Of a DNA stretch of 64,000 nt, positions 28,835 through 37,480 are shown one piece after another. Position numbers and translations under genes: made by a program. Source of the stretch: Candidatus Thiopontia autotrophica (GTDB lineage Bacteria > Pseudomonadota > Gammaproteobacteria > GCF-002020875); the NCBI GenBank assembly GCA_014384675.1, contig JACNFK010000024.1, positions 81,018-145,017 on the forward strand, in the 5' to 3' direction. Below the pieces are notes generated by a model. The model did no database searches. It was not told where the DNA came from and saw only the letters and a list, made by a program, of their open reading frames with translations. Every line of letters begins with the position of its first letter. Position 1 is the stretch's first letter.

Positions 28835-30778
28835 TTATCCGGCTTGGGCCTCACGAGCACGCTTTGCTATCCGTCTGTAACGTGGATCAGTTGCTGCCAA
28901 AATCCCGCCAAGAGACATCACCATAACCCCTAGCCATATCCACTGGATAAATGGCTTGTAGTAGACACGCATGGCCCAGGCATTACTGTTTTTGATCGGT
29001 TCACCCATTGCAACATAGAGATCACGGAAAAGCCCCTCATCAATAGAGGCCTCAGTCATAGGCATGCTCTGTACGGTATAGAATCGTTTTTCAGGATGGA
29101 GCACGGCAACCTCCTGCTGGTTTTCATCATATACGTACACTAGTCCCTCTGTCGTGGTGTAGTTTGGACCTTGACGCTCCACCATTCCATCCAGATGGAA
29201 TGTATAGCCTCCAGCCTCAACCTTGCTGCCTGGTTCCATCCGTACATCCTTCTCAATACTGAATGCAGTAGTGAAACCAACTCCGATGATGAACAGTCCA
29301 AGTCCTGCATGAGCGACCAGCATTGCTAAATGGCTTCTGGATATTTTCTTGTTTCGGGATGACTTGTTCCAGAAATCCTGAAGCATGGTGATGATTATCC
29401 ATACCGCAATAGCTGAACTTATACTCAACTGAATGGATGTTGTGTCGAATATCAGGAAGGGGAGAGAGAGGCCAATTATCAGCGACACAAGTAGCGCCGC
29501 CTTCTGCTCACCAATAACACGACCTGGCTTGTCAGCTTTCCAGCGAATAACCGCGCTCAATCCAATCAGGAATGACATCGGTAACATGATGGGGACAAAT
29601 ACGGCATCAAAGTATGGAGGGCCAACTGAGATCTTGCCCATCTCTAGTGTATCAAGAATAAGAGGGTAGAGAGTTCCAATAAGTACCGTCATGGTGGCAA
29701 CCACCAGCAGGACATTGTTTACCAGTAGCAGAGTCTCTCTGGAGAACGTCTCAAATTTACCTCCACCACGAATCATTGGCGCGCGCCATGCATAGAGAGC
29801 CAGTGACCCTCCAATAACGATCGCCAAGAAGAAGAGAATAAATACACCTCGTGACGGGTCAGAAGCAAAGGCGTGAACCGATACCAGAACACCGGAACGT
29901 ACCAGGAAGGTTCCCAGCAGACTTAGGGAGAAGGTGAAAATTGCCAACAGAACAGTCCATACTTTGAAGGCGCCACGTTTTTCAGTCACAGCCAGAGAGT
30001 GCAGCAGTGCTGTTCCCATAAGCCATGGCATGAACGATGCGTTCTCTACCGGATCCCAGAACCACCATCCACCCCAGCCAAGCTCATAGTAGGCCCACCA
30101 GCTGCCGAGTCCAATTCCCAGAGTCAGGAAGACCCACGCAATTGCTGTCCAGGGGCGAGACCAGCGTGCCCATGTAGCATCCAGATGTCCACCAATCAGT
30201 GCAGCAATGACAAATGCAAAAGGCACTGCGAAGCCAACATATCCCATATAGAGGAGTGGAGGATGGATAATCAGCCCCGGATCCTGTAGCAGCGGATTCA
30301 GATCACGACCATCAGCAGCAGCAGGGATAAGGCGGTCAAATGGGTTTGAGGTGAAGAGAAGAAATAGTAGGAAACCGATACTAACCAGCCCCATAACTGC
30401 AAGCGCACGAGATGTCAGGGTAAATGGAAGACTCTTGCTAAACCAGGTAACTGCAGCACCCCACAGACTCATAAGAAAGGCCCAAAGCAGCAGAGAGCCC
30501 TCATGGCCACCCCAGATCGCGCTCACCTTGTAGATCATGGGAAGTTGAGAATTTGAGTTTGTGGCTATATAGCGGACAGAGAAGTCGTCTTGTGCAAAGC
30601 CGATCCCAAGCAGAATTATTGCCAACAACAGAAAGAGGAACTGTCCTTGGGCGGCAGGACGTGCCAGAGCCATCCAGTTTGAGATCCCTTTATGTGCTCC
30701 AACCAGAGGGATAATCCCCTGAATGATAGCAATTGAGAGGGCAATCATCAGGGCAAAGTTGCCTAGCTCAGGAATCAT
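28835..30778 (-). CDS. ccmF: Cytochrome c heme lyase CcmF
   Basis: Large membrane subunit that attaches heme to apocytochrome c in system I, 647 residues. The WWD heme-handling motif [19 protein letters not shown] is near residue 235, with periplasmic histidines in the surrounding loops, and about 14 membrane segments. It overlaps ccmE by four bases. The partner genes ccmG and ccmH do not follow. Confidence 0.96.
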   Translation of the reverse strand: MIPELGNFALMIALSIAIIQGIIPLVGAHKGISNWMALARPAAQGQFLFLLLAIILLGIGFAQDDFSVRYIATNSNSQLPMIYKVSAIWGGHEGSLLLWAFLMSLWGAAVTWFSKSLPFTLTSRALAVMGLVSIGFLLFLLFTSNPFDRLIPAAADGRDLNPLLQDPGLIIHPPLLYMGYVGFAVPFAFVIAALIGGHLDATWARWSRPWTAIAWVFLTLGIGLGSWWAYYELGWGGWWFWDPVENASFMPWLMGTALLHSLAVTEKRGAFKVWTVLLAIFTFSLSLLGTFLVRSGVLVSVHAFASDPSRGVFILFFLAIVIGGSLALYAWRAPMIRGGGKFETFSRETLLLVNNVLLVVATMTVLIGTLYPLILDTLEMGKISVGPPYFDAVFVPIMLPMSFLIGLSAVIRWKADKPGRVIGEQKAALLVSLIIGLSLPFLIFDTTSIQLSISSAIAVWIIITMLQDFWNKSSRNKKISRSHLAMLVAHAGLGLFIIGVGFTTAFSIEKDVRMEPGSKVEAGGYTFHLDGMVERQGPNYTTTEGLVYVYDENQQEVAVLHPEKRFYTVQSMPMTEASIDEGLFRDLYVAMGEPIKNSNAWAMRVYYKPFIQWIWLGVMVMSLGGILAATDPRYRRIAKRAREAQAG

Positions 30779-31248
30779 TGTTTACTCTCCAGCATTCTTC
30801 TCTTCCCCTCTTCATGGCCAGCCTCTAGCGCCTCGGCAACCTCTGGTGGCATGTAGTTCTCATCATGCTTGGCCAAGACCTCTTCAGCCACAAAGATTCC
30901 ATCATTGCCAAGCTTTCCAAGTGCCACAATGCCCTGTCCCTCACGGAAGAGATCAGGAAGGATTCCGGTATAGGCAACAGTCACAGTGTCTGCTTCATCA
31001 GTAACATCAAAATTAACAGTTAATCCACCATCACTGTTTTCCGTATCTCTAATCAGGCTGCCATCTGCAACCAATCCACCGAGACGGAAGGTGTGCCCTT
31101 GTGGGGCCTCGCCGGCAACTACCTGAGTTGGGCTGTAGAAGAGGTTGATGTTCTCGTTGAGGGCTTTCATCATCAGGGTTGCTGCACCAGCAACAGTCGC
31201 GATGATTAGCAGAATCAGAAGGAGTCTTTTTTTTCTTTTAGGTGTCAT
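30775..31248 (-). CDS. ccmE: Heme chaperone CcmE
   Basis: Periplasmic heme chaperone of system I, 157 residues. One N-terminal membrane anchor (about 9-29), an OB-fold domain ([12 protein letters not shown] to [14 protein letters not shown]) and the heme-attaching loop [12 protein letters not shown] with H128 and Y132. Transcribed between the ccmC fusion and ccmF. The last 110 bp reappear, damaged, at the right edge of the window. Confidence 0.96.
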   Translation of the reverse strand: MTPKRKKRLLLILLIIATVAGAATLMMKALNENINLFYSPTQVVAGEAPQGHTFRLGGLVADGSLIRDTENSDGGLTVNFDVTDEADTVTVAYTGILPDLFREGQGIVALGKLGNDGIFVAEEVLAKHDENYMPPEVAEALEAGHEEGKRRMLESKQ

Positions 31249-31273
31249 GGGAAGGTTATTGTCTTTAGGTTAA

Positions 31274-32491
31274 TTAATTATTCTCTTGCCTGATCCGTCT
31301 GGCAATGCTCAGTTTAGCCTCACGAGTTGTCCTTAGTGCTCCAAGCAGGTTAAGCAGAAAGACCACAAAGGCAATTGAATATCCTGCTATTACGTAACTG
31401 GAGTGGTCACGGATATTAAGTGCAGCGATTGAGTTTGCGTTGACGCTTGCTGCCCCGGAATCGGATTGAAGTTTTCCGGTTACGTGAGCTCCCCAGTGGG
31501 TGCGTAGCTGTTTCGGTAGTTTGCCTGCAAAGTTGACCATAATTTTCTCTGCATCATCAGACACCAGGATTTGGTGTTGGTTCCCATCCGACTGGATACT
31601 CTCAACATTTCCTCTAAACTCTATCTGTTCGGTTGGAGAGCCTGCAACCAGCTCTGTTGGGGAGAGAATATCTATCCTGTCTGTTGTGGCTGCATGATAT
31701 GCGACATATCCAATTGCAATCACAGGAATCAGCAGATGCAGTGGACGTACTTTTATATCTGGCAGGTCACGAACCCAGCTGCCACGAGAATCTTGCTGGA
31801 GCGAAAGCCCGCGTGCACGAATAAGAGTGACTACAGCAAAAAAGAGAGATAGTGCAACCAGCATCAGTAGCATGGAGCTGAGCATGGTCATCTCCATCGA
31901 TGGCTTGGCGATTTTTGAGACAGTCGCCCCTTGATGGAGGGTATTCCACCATTCGACCGAAAAGTGGATGATGGGTATATTGACGACACCAACCAGGGCA
32001 AGTACCGAGCTGGAGCGTGCGGCATTCTGCCGGTCATCCATTGCGGCACGCAGTGCCATGTAGCCGAAGTATAGAAATAGCAGAATCAGCTCCGAGGTCA
32101 GTCGTGCATCCCATTGCCACCAGGTTCCCCAGGTTGGTTTCCCCCAGATTGACCCAGTAAGAAGTGCAAGAAAGGTAAATGCGGCGCCGATGGGGGCGCT
32201 GGCCGCAGCAATGGTGTCAGCCAACTTGATTCTCCAGATCAGGAAGATCGCCCCCGAGGTTGCCATGATCATGTAGATCATCATCGAGTTGGATGCTGCT
32301 GGAACATGTAGATATATAAGTCTGTAGCTCTCTCCCTGTTCAGAGTGGGTTGGAGCAACTGCAAAGCCGATATAGAGGCCAACAATCATTAATGCAAAGG
32401 AGAGCCCGGCCAGCCACGGAAGCAGCTTTCCAGACATTGAATAGAAGTGTTTCGGTGAGGAGAAACGGTAGATAAAATTAGGTAATTTCAT
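31274..32491 (-). CDS. ccmC: CcmC fused to a CcmE-like OB domain and a CcmD-like tail
   Basis: 405 residues, far longer than CcmC alone (about 245). Residues 1-235 are CcmC: six membrane segments, the WWD motif WGTWWQWDARLTS (121-133), and heme-ligand histidines H62 (YLHVPAA) and H186 (TLHQGAT). A seventh membrane segment (about 250-268) leads to a domain at 272-360 that resembles the CcmE OB fold (ILSPTELVAGSPTE, FAGKLPKQLR, HVTGKL). It lacks the CcmE H-x3-Y heme loop. Residues 362-402 (HSSYVIAGYSIAFVVFLLNL, then a basic tail) look like CcmD. Topology would put the OB part in the periplasm. No separate ccmD is present. Confidence 0.88.
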   Translation of the reverse strand: MKLPNFIYRFSSPKHFYSMSGKLLPWLAGLSFALMIVGLYIGFAVAPTHSEQGESYRLIYLHVPAASNSMMIYMIMATSGAIFLIWRIKLADTIAAASAPIGAAFTFLALLTGSIWGKPTWGTWWQWDARLTSELILLFLYFGYMALRAAMDDRQNAARSSSVLALVGVVNIPIIHFSVEWWNTLHQGATVSKIAKPSMEMTMLSSMLLMLVALSLFFAVVTLIRARGLSLQQDSRGSWVRDLPDIKVRPLHLLIPVIAIGYVAYHAATTDRIDILSPTELVAGSPTEQIEFRGNVESIQSDGNQHQILVSDDAEKIMVNFAGKLPKQLRTHWGAHVTGKLQSDSGAASVNANSIAALNIRDHSSYVIAGYSIAFVVFLLNLLGALRTTREAKLSIARRIRQENN

Positions 32492-32505
32492 GGTAGTTAT
32501 TGTGG

Positions 32506-33192
32506 TCAGCTAATACTTATTCGGGTGGAGGCTGCGGTTGCTATGGGGGATAGTGCCAGAGTAAATAGCAGGAGTGCTCCAAGGATATAGATGTAACCAT
32601 CCACTGGTAGTCCGGCAGCAGACTCATTGACGGCCATTGAGCCAAAAATGAGTACAGGAATATATAGGGGAAGAATGAGTAGCGAGAGCAACACTCCACC
32701 ACGTTTTAGTCCGACAGTAAGCCCCATTCCAATGGCGCCTACCAGGCTGAGAATAGGTGTCCCCAGTGCCAGGGTTATGACCAGAGTAACCATCGCATCA
32801 GTTGGAAGGTAGAGAAGAACCCCAAGGAGAGGAGCAACAAAAATAAGTGGCAGCCCGGTTATTAACCAGTGAGCAATAATCTTGGCCAGCACCAGAACCG
32901 AGAGTGGGTGGTGGCTCAGAGTAATCTGCTCCAGAGAGCCATCCTCAAAATCAGAGCGAAACATCCCGTCCAGCGAGAGCATGGCGGAGAGCAGTGCTGC
33001 GACCCAGATGATTCCCGGGGCGATGGTCTCCAGTACCGAGGGAGAGGGGCCAACCCCGAGAGGGAACAGGGTTACCACAATGACAAAGAAAAGCAGAGGG
33101 TTGGCTATCTCGCCGCGGTGGCGAAAGGCAAGAGTCAGGTCTCGGATCAGAACCTGTAAAAATGCATTTGATAGAGAGCCGGAAGGGGTCAT
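32506..33192 (-). CDS. ccmB: Heme exporter membrane subunit CcmB
   Basis: Membrane component of the CcmAB ABC transporter that drives release of holo-CcmE, 228 residues with six membrane segments. Typical CcmB segments are RDLTLAFRHRGEIANPLLFF and MLSLDGMFRSDFEDGSLEQ. Overlaps ccmA by four bases and precedes the ccmC fusion by 14 bp. Confidence 0.95.
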   Translation of the reverse strand: MTPSGSLSNAFLQVLIRDLTLAFRHRGEIANPLLFFVIVVTLFPLGVGPSPSVLETIAPGIIWVAALLSAMLSLDGMFRSDFEDGSLEQITLSHHPLSVLVLAKIIAHWLITGLPLIFVAPLLGVLLYLPTDAMVTLVITLALGTPILSLVGAIGMGLTVGLKRGGVLLSLLILPLYIPVLIFGSMAVNESAAGLPVDGYIYILGALLLFTLALSPIATAASTRISIS

Positions 33193-33899
33193 GCGGCGGT
33201 TGTCCAGAGGTTGTTGGCCTGTTGGTTGTCAGCATACATCTCGAGGTTGAGAGATTGATAATATTCGTTATCTGTTTTTAGTGGGTGGTGGGTGGTCAGC
33301 ACAATGATTCCTCCAGCCGCTACGTGCTCCTCGAATATTTTCTCGATCTCTGCAATTCCCTTGCGATCCAGTGCAGTAAATGGCTCATCCAGAATCCAGA
33401 CAACTGTTTCAGTTGCCAGCAGTCTGGCAAGCGCAACTCTGCGGTTTTGTCCGGCAGAGAGGTGACGGCAGGGGATATCCTCAAATCCGGCAAGCGAGAG
33501 CCGTGCCAGAATTTTGTACAGGTCACTATCGCTTTTTGGAGTAGATAGTGCCTGGGCAAAGTGGAGATTTTCCAGTGCAGTCAACTCACCCTTTATACCG
33601 TTATGGTGCCCAAGATAGGCAGCATCAGTGTAGTAGTCGGCACGCTCTTTGGTGATATTTTCACCTCTCCAGAGAATCTCTCCCTCACTTGGTAGCATGA
33701 CTCCACAGAGCAGACGCAGCAGGCTGGTTTTTCCGCATCCATTACGTCCTTCAATCTGCAGGATCTTTCCGGGTTTTATCTCGATATTGAGGTTGCTGAA
33801 CAGGACTCGATCCCCACGGATGCACTCAAGATCAACTGTCGCCAGACTGTTGTTCAAGTCATGCTTGCTGTTTCTCTTGTTCATGACATCCATTCCCAT
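33189..33899 (-). CDS. ccmA: Cytochrome c maturation ATPase CcmA
   Basis: ABC ATPase of system I, 236 residues from the chosen start. Walker A GRNGCGKTSLL, signature LSAGQNRRVALAR and Walker B WILDEPFTALD are clear. ATG 33899 is chosen because GAGGAGG lies about ten bases upstream; GTG codons at 33908 and 33926 are alternatives. First gene of the ccmA-B-C-E-F operon. Confidence 0.95.
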   Translation of the reverse strand: MGMDVMNKRNSKHDLNNSLATVDLECIRGDRVLFSNLNIEIKPGKILQIEGRNGCGKTSLLRLLCGVMLPSEGEILWRGENITKERADYYTDAAYLGHHNGIKGELTALENLHFAQALSTPKSDSDLYKILARLSLAGFEDIPCRHLSAGQNRRVALARLLATETVVWILDEPFTALDRKGIAEIEKIFEEHVAAGGIIVLTTHHPLKTDNEYYQSLNLEMYADNQQANNLWTTAA

Positions 33900-33975
33900 G
33901 TTCAGCACGCCTCCTCGTGCCTGCACTCCTCCCTGAATTGATGCAGGATTCTAGCACATTAGAGGGTAAAAAATA

Positions 33976-34455
33976 CTAGCGCCTGAAGGGGTCACGCAGA
34001 TCCTGTTGAACCGTTGTGAGACGGTTGGATATGTCGTTCACCTTTTTACGGATTGTGGTCATCTCCTCGTGAACGTCATTCTGAATCATCTGAATATTTC
34101 TTGATGATTTACCAATCTCTTTTCCCATGCGGCTAACCCCCTGGACAATATCGGAAAATCCACCACTTAATCTGCTGATGCCACGATTTGCCTCATTCAG
34201 AGGAGCCGAGATATCGTCAATTTTTTTATCAAGCTGGGTAATTGCCTGCTGGTTTGCCGCTGTCTGCTCCGAGATGTCATAGACCATCTTGAATAGAAAG
34301 ATAGCAGCTGCAACCAGAAATAGACGGATAATCAGCGGAGTGTTAAAGGTGGGGCCTGGTCGAGATGGGGGAATGACTACAGGAGTAGTTGAGTTGCTAC
34401 CACTCTGTTGAGGCTCAACTTCTGGAGTATCTTCATGGTTTGTGTTGCCGTTCAC
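33976..34455 (-). CDS. Hypothetical single-pass membrane coiled-coil protein
   Basis: 159 residues, family not recognised. A polar, proline-rich N-terminal region (1-38) precedes one membrane segment (about 41-60, LIIRLFLVAAAIFLFKMVY), then a long heptad-rich helical region (about 63-155) with repeated Ile/Leu spacing suggesting a periplasmic coiled coil. Its start overlaps the Sel1 gene stop by four bases, so the two are likely co-transcribed. Confidence 0.75.
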   Translation of the reverse strand: MNGNTNHEDTPEVEPQQSGSNSTTPVVIPPSRPGPTFNTPLIIRLFLVAAAIFLFKMVYDISEQTAANQQAITQLDKKIDDISAPLNEANRGISRLSGGFSDIVQGVSRMGKEIGKSSRNIQMIQNDVHEEMTTIRKKVNDISNRLTTVQQDLRDPFRR

Positions 34456-34913
34456 TCGGTTATCTCCTCATCTGCTTTCTGTTGTCTGTCTGCACGTCTG
34501 TACCACTCCTGAGCCTTCTCCTTGTCCTCTTCGACACCATCTCCCGAGTCATACATCATGCCCAGAGTGACCATGGAGCCAGAGAGCCCATGTTCTGCTG
34601 CCCTGGTAAACCACTCTACGGCAAGTGCCGTATCAACCTCGGTACACTCACCCTGATAGTACATAAACCCCAGGCTGTGCTGAGCAAAAGCATGCCCCTT
34701 TTCTGCGGCCTCTTTCATGTATCTGAAAGCCTTGTCCTTATCCTGACTCCACCCCAGACCATTCTGATTGATTATGGCAACCCGAAACAGAGCCTCACTG
34801 TTACCCTGGTCGGCCAGCGGGGTTAGATGCTGCATGGCCAGTGCAAAATTTTTGGTCTCGAATGCGGCAAGCCCGTCAGCAAGTTGGAAGCTCTCGGCTT
34901 CAGAGTTAATCAT
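34452..34913 (-). CDS. Sel1-repeat protein
   Basis: 153-residue soluble protein made of Sel1-like TPR units: AMQHLTPLADQGNSEALFRV, YMKEAAEKGHAFAQHSLGFM and WFTRAAEHGLSGSMVTLGMM with the usual A-A-x-x-G spacing. No signal peptide is seen. ATG 34913 is preceded by AAGGAG at good spacing; an open extension upstream runs into a dispersed repeat. Sel1 proteins are adaptor scaffolds; the partner is unknown. Confidence 0.85.
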   Translation of the reverse strand: MINSEAESFQLADGLAAFETKNFALAMQHLTPLADQGNSEALFRVAIINQNGLGWSQDKDKAFRYMKEAAEKGHAFAQHSLGFMYYQGECTEVDTALAVEWFTRAAEHGLSGSMVTLGMMYDSGDGVEEDKEKAQEWYRRADRQQKADEEITE

Positions 34914-34986
34914 GATCCACTCCTTGATAAAGTTCTGTGGAATATAGCAAAGTTTGAAGGATGACTGTACTCTTCTCGTTAGGTAG

Positions 34987-35081
34987 CCTCTGAAAAATCT
35001 TAATGGGATGGGCGTACCGCCTCCTGCGGATGCGTAACACCAAGGGCGGCAGTGACGAGACGTGGACTTAATCATAGGTTC
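34987..35081 (+). repeat. MITE-like element, copy 4 (about 95 bp)
   Basis: Left end CCTCTGAAAAATCTTAATGG and right end TTAATCATAGGTTCCTTA (reverse complement TAAGGAACCTATGATTAA) are inverted relatives of the 19417-19566 element. The interior differs, with a CCGCCTCCTGCGG-type stem. It lies between the divergent Sel1 gene and the phosphorylase gene. Confidence 0.65.
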
Positions 35082-35116
35082 CTTAGCTGTAAACGGAAAA
35101 GATCAAGGAGTTAAGT

Positions 35117-35854
35117 GTGGGACGTTTGGCAATTATTGGTGGCACCGGCCTCGAGGAGATGGATGGGTTGGAAAATGTAGAACGTATCATGGTTGATACC
35201 CCTTACGGCCAACCATCGTCGGACTTGATCAAGGCCAAACTCAAAGGGGTAGAGCTTCTCTTTCTCTCTCGTCATGGCGAGGATCATTCAATACCACCAC
35301 ACAAGGTGAATTACCGAGCCAATATCTGGGCCCTGAACAAGCTGGAGGTTGGCTCTATTGTTGCGGTTGCAGCCATAGGCGGTATTACCGAGGCAATGCT
35401 TCCAGGCAGAGTCTCGATTCCGGATCAGATAATTGACTATACGTGGGGGAGAGAGCACACCTTTTTTGATGGCCCAGAGGTTGAGCATATCGATTTCAGC
35501 TGGCCATACTGCAGTGAGCTGCGAAACAGTCTGCTGGATGCCGCTGGTTCGGCTGGTGTAGATGTTGTGGATGGTGGCACTTACGGTGCTACCCAGGGAC
35601 CAAGACTGGAGAGTGCTGCGGAGATTGAACGAATGGAGCGTGACGGTTGCGACATTGTTGGCATGACCGGAATGCCGGAGGCGTCATTGGCGCGTGAGCT
35701 GGGTATCTGTTATGCCTGTTGCGCGGTCTCTGCCAACTGGGCGGCGGGGAAGAGTGATCGGGAGATCACCATGGAGGAGATTGGTGAAAACCTGAAGAGC
35801 GGTATGGATAGCGTTAAAGCAGTTATCTATTCATTAATAGATAGTCAGACATAA
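35117..35854 (+). CDS. S-methyl-5'-thioinosine/5'-thioadenosine phosphorylase family protein
   Basis: Purine nucleoside phosphorylase of the MTAP family, 245 residues, used in methionine salvage. Motifs: IIGGTGLEEMDG, FLSRHGEDHSIPPHKVNYRAN, DGGTYGATQGPRLES and VGMTGMPEASLARELG. The substrate-loop MTGMPEASLAREL resembles S-methyl-5'-thioinosine phosphorylases rather than true MTAPs, but eye inspection cannot settle this. GTG start at 35117 with AAGGAG six bases upstream. Converges with bioD, overlapping by about 30 bp. Confidence 0.88.
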   Translation: MGRLAIIGGTGLEEMDGLENVERIMVDTPYGQPSSDLIKAKLKGVELLFLSRHGEDHSIPPHKVNYRANIWALNKLEVGSIVAVAAIGGITEAMLPGRVSIPDQIIDYTWGREHTFFDGPEVEHIDFSWPYCSELRNSLLDAAGSAGVDVVDGGTYGATQGPRLESAAEIERMERDGCDIVGMTGMPEASLARELGICYACCAVSANWAAGKSDREITMEEIGENLKSGMDSVKAVIYSLIDSQT

Positions 35855-36509
35855 TGTGTTGAATCAGTTTCCATGGCTGTAGAGACTCTTCAACAGGAAT
35901 TGGAATAACCGGTTCCGGCACCAGTTCAGATATTGATTCAAGATTATTCTCATCCGAATATCTTTGTTTATTCAAGAAGATATACTTTATATCTAAACCT
36001 CTATCGAGTATTGCGTGGCGAGCCATCAGAACCTGATTTACCGCCCCCAGACGATCTTCCGCCACCAGAATCAGAGGCAGACCAACAGCTGTTGCAAGAT
36101 CTGCATTCAGGGCGTGTTCCGCAATTGGTGAGTAAAAGCCTCCGGCTCCCTCAATCAGCAATAGATCACTGGCTCCCCATTCAGCGCCAGGCCTGCATGC
36201 ATCCTTCAACATCTCAAGCGTTAGTCTGTTGCCGGAAATTGCAGCAGCGCGCTCAGGAGATACGGGCTGGGTGAAACGGTATGGACAGATCTCGGAGAGA
36301 CTCTCTATGGTACGGCTTGCAGTCTGGAGAGTGGAGGCATCCTGGGGGAAGAGTTTTTCCCCCTTTGTATCGACAAGGCAACCAGACTCAACCGGTTTTC
36401 TTGGGTGAACAGTTATTCCGTTATCTGCATAGTGTGCAGCAATGGCTGCGGTAATCTCGGTTTTTCCGACACCGGTATCTGTACCTGTAACAAAAAAACC
36501 TTGCCTCAC
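35823..36509 (-). CDS. bioD: Dethiobiotin synthetase
   Basis: ATP-dependent carboxylase forming dethiobiotin in biotin synthesis, 228 residues. The P-loop [16 protein letters not shown] is at the N-terminus, KPVESGC and [10 protein letters not shown] are further family motifs. Overlaps purC by four bases. Other biotin genes are not in the window. Confidence 0.94.
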   Translation of the reverse strand: MRQGFFVTGTDTGVGKTEITAAIAAHYADNGITVHPRKPVESGCLVDTKGEKLFPQDASTLQTASRTIESLSEICPYRFTQPVSPERAAAISGNRLTLEMLKDACRPGAEWGASDLLLIEGAGGFYSPIAEHALNADLATAVGLPLILVAEDRLGAVNQVLMARHAILDRGLDIKYIFLNKQRYSDENNLESISELVPEPVIPIPVEESLQPWKLIQHIMSDYLLMNR

Positions 36510-37387
36510 TCAGTTAGCCGCTCCATCGCCTCACGATATTTGGCAACGGTATTGTCGACTACCTCTTGAGGAAGCTCAGGGCCAGGGTTTTTCTTGTCCC
36601 AATCAAGTGTCTCCAGGTAGTCACGCACGTACTGTTTGTCAAAGCTTGGAGGGCTCATCCCTGGATGGTACTGGTCTGCAGGCCAGAAGCGGGAGGAGTC
36701 CGGGGTCAGTACCTCATCAATAAGTACCAGATTGCCGTCATCATCCTGCCCAAACTCAAACTTGGTGTCAGCAATTATGATCCCGCGTTCCAGTGCATAA
36801 GCTGCAGCCTCGCTATATAGTCTCAGGCTGACATCACGCACCTGCTCGGCCAGCTCCTGTCCAAGCAATCCTGCGGTATATTCAAAATCGACATTCTCGT
36901 CATGCTCACCAACATCCGCCTTGGTCGATGGGGTGTAGAGTGGTTCTGGCAATTTGTCGGCCTGCTGTAGCCCCTCAGGCAGCTCGATTCCGCAAACAGC
37001 CCCGCTGCGCTGATAATCTTTCCAGCCAGATCCGATAATGTAGCCACGAACGATAGCCTCAACCGGTAGCGCCTTGAGGCGACGAACCACAATTGCATGG
37101 TCCTTGATGGGTTCACGTTCGGCTGGATCTGGCAACGCCTCCTCTAGGGTCATCTCTGCAATGTGATTGGGGATAATATCTCTGGTACGGTCAAACCAGA
37201 AGTTGGCCACAGATGTAAGAACTGCCCCCTTGCCGGAGATTGGGGTGGGGAGGATGACATCAAAGGCGGAGATGCGATCGGTAGTCACGATCAGCATGTG
37301 GTCATCATCAATCTCGTAGATGTCACGGACCTTGCCCTTGTGAATTAGTGGCAGGGAGGTAATGTTGGTATCAAATACAGTGTTCAT
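36506..37387 (-). CDS. purC: Phosphoribosylaminoimidazole-succinocarboxamide synthase
   Basis: SAICAR synthetase of purine biosynthesis, 293 residues, the longer form also found in many proteobacteria and yeast. Motifs: [26 protein letters not shown] (in part), [36 protein letters not shown] (in part) and [13 protein letters not shown]. Upstream gene of the purC-bioD pair. Confidence 0.96.
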   Translation of the reverse strand: MNTVFDTNITSLPLIHKGKVRDIYEIDDDHMLIVTTDRISAFDVILPTPISGKGAVLTSVANFWFDRTRDIIPNHIAEMTLEEALPDPAEREPIKDHAIVVRRLKALPVEAIVRGYIIGSGWKDYQRSGAVCGIELPEGLQQADKLPEPLYTPSTKADVGEHDENVDFEYTAGLLGQELAEQVRDVSLRLYSEAAAYALERGIIIADTKFEFGQDDDGNLVLIDEVLTPDSSRFWPADQYHPGMSPPSFDKQYVRDYLETLDWDKKNPGPELPQEVVDNTVAKYREAMERLTE

Positions 37388-37480
37388 AATAAGTTCTAAA
37401 TAGCAGTATCGCTTTTAATCGGAAAGCGGCGGATTATAGCAGGATCCATAAAACAGGAGGTATGAGTTGAAATGGAAGAA

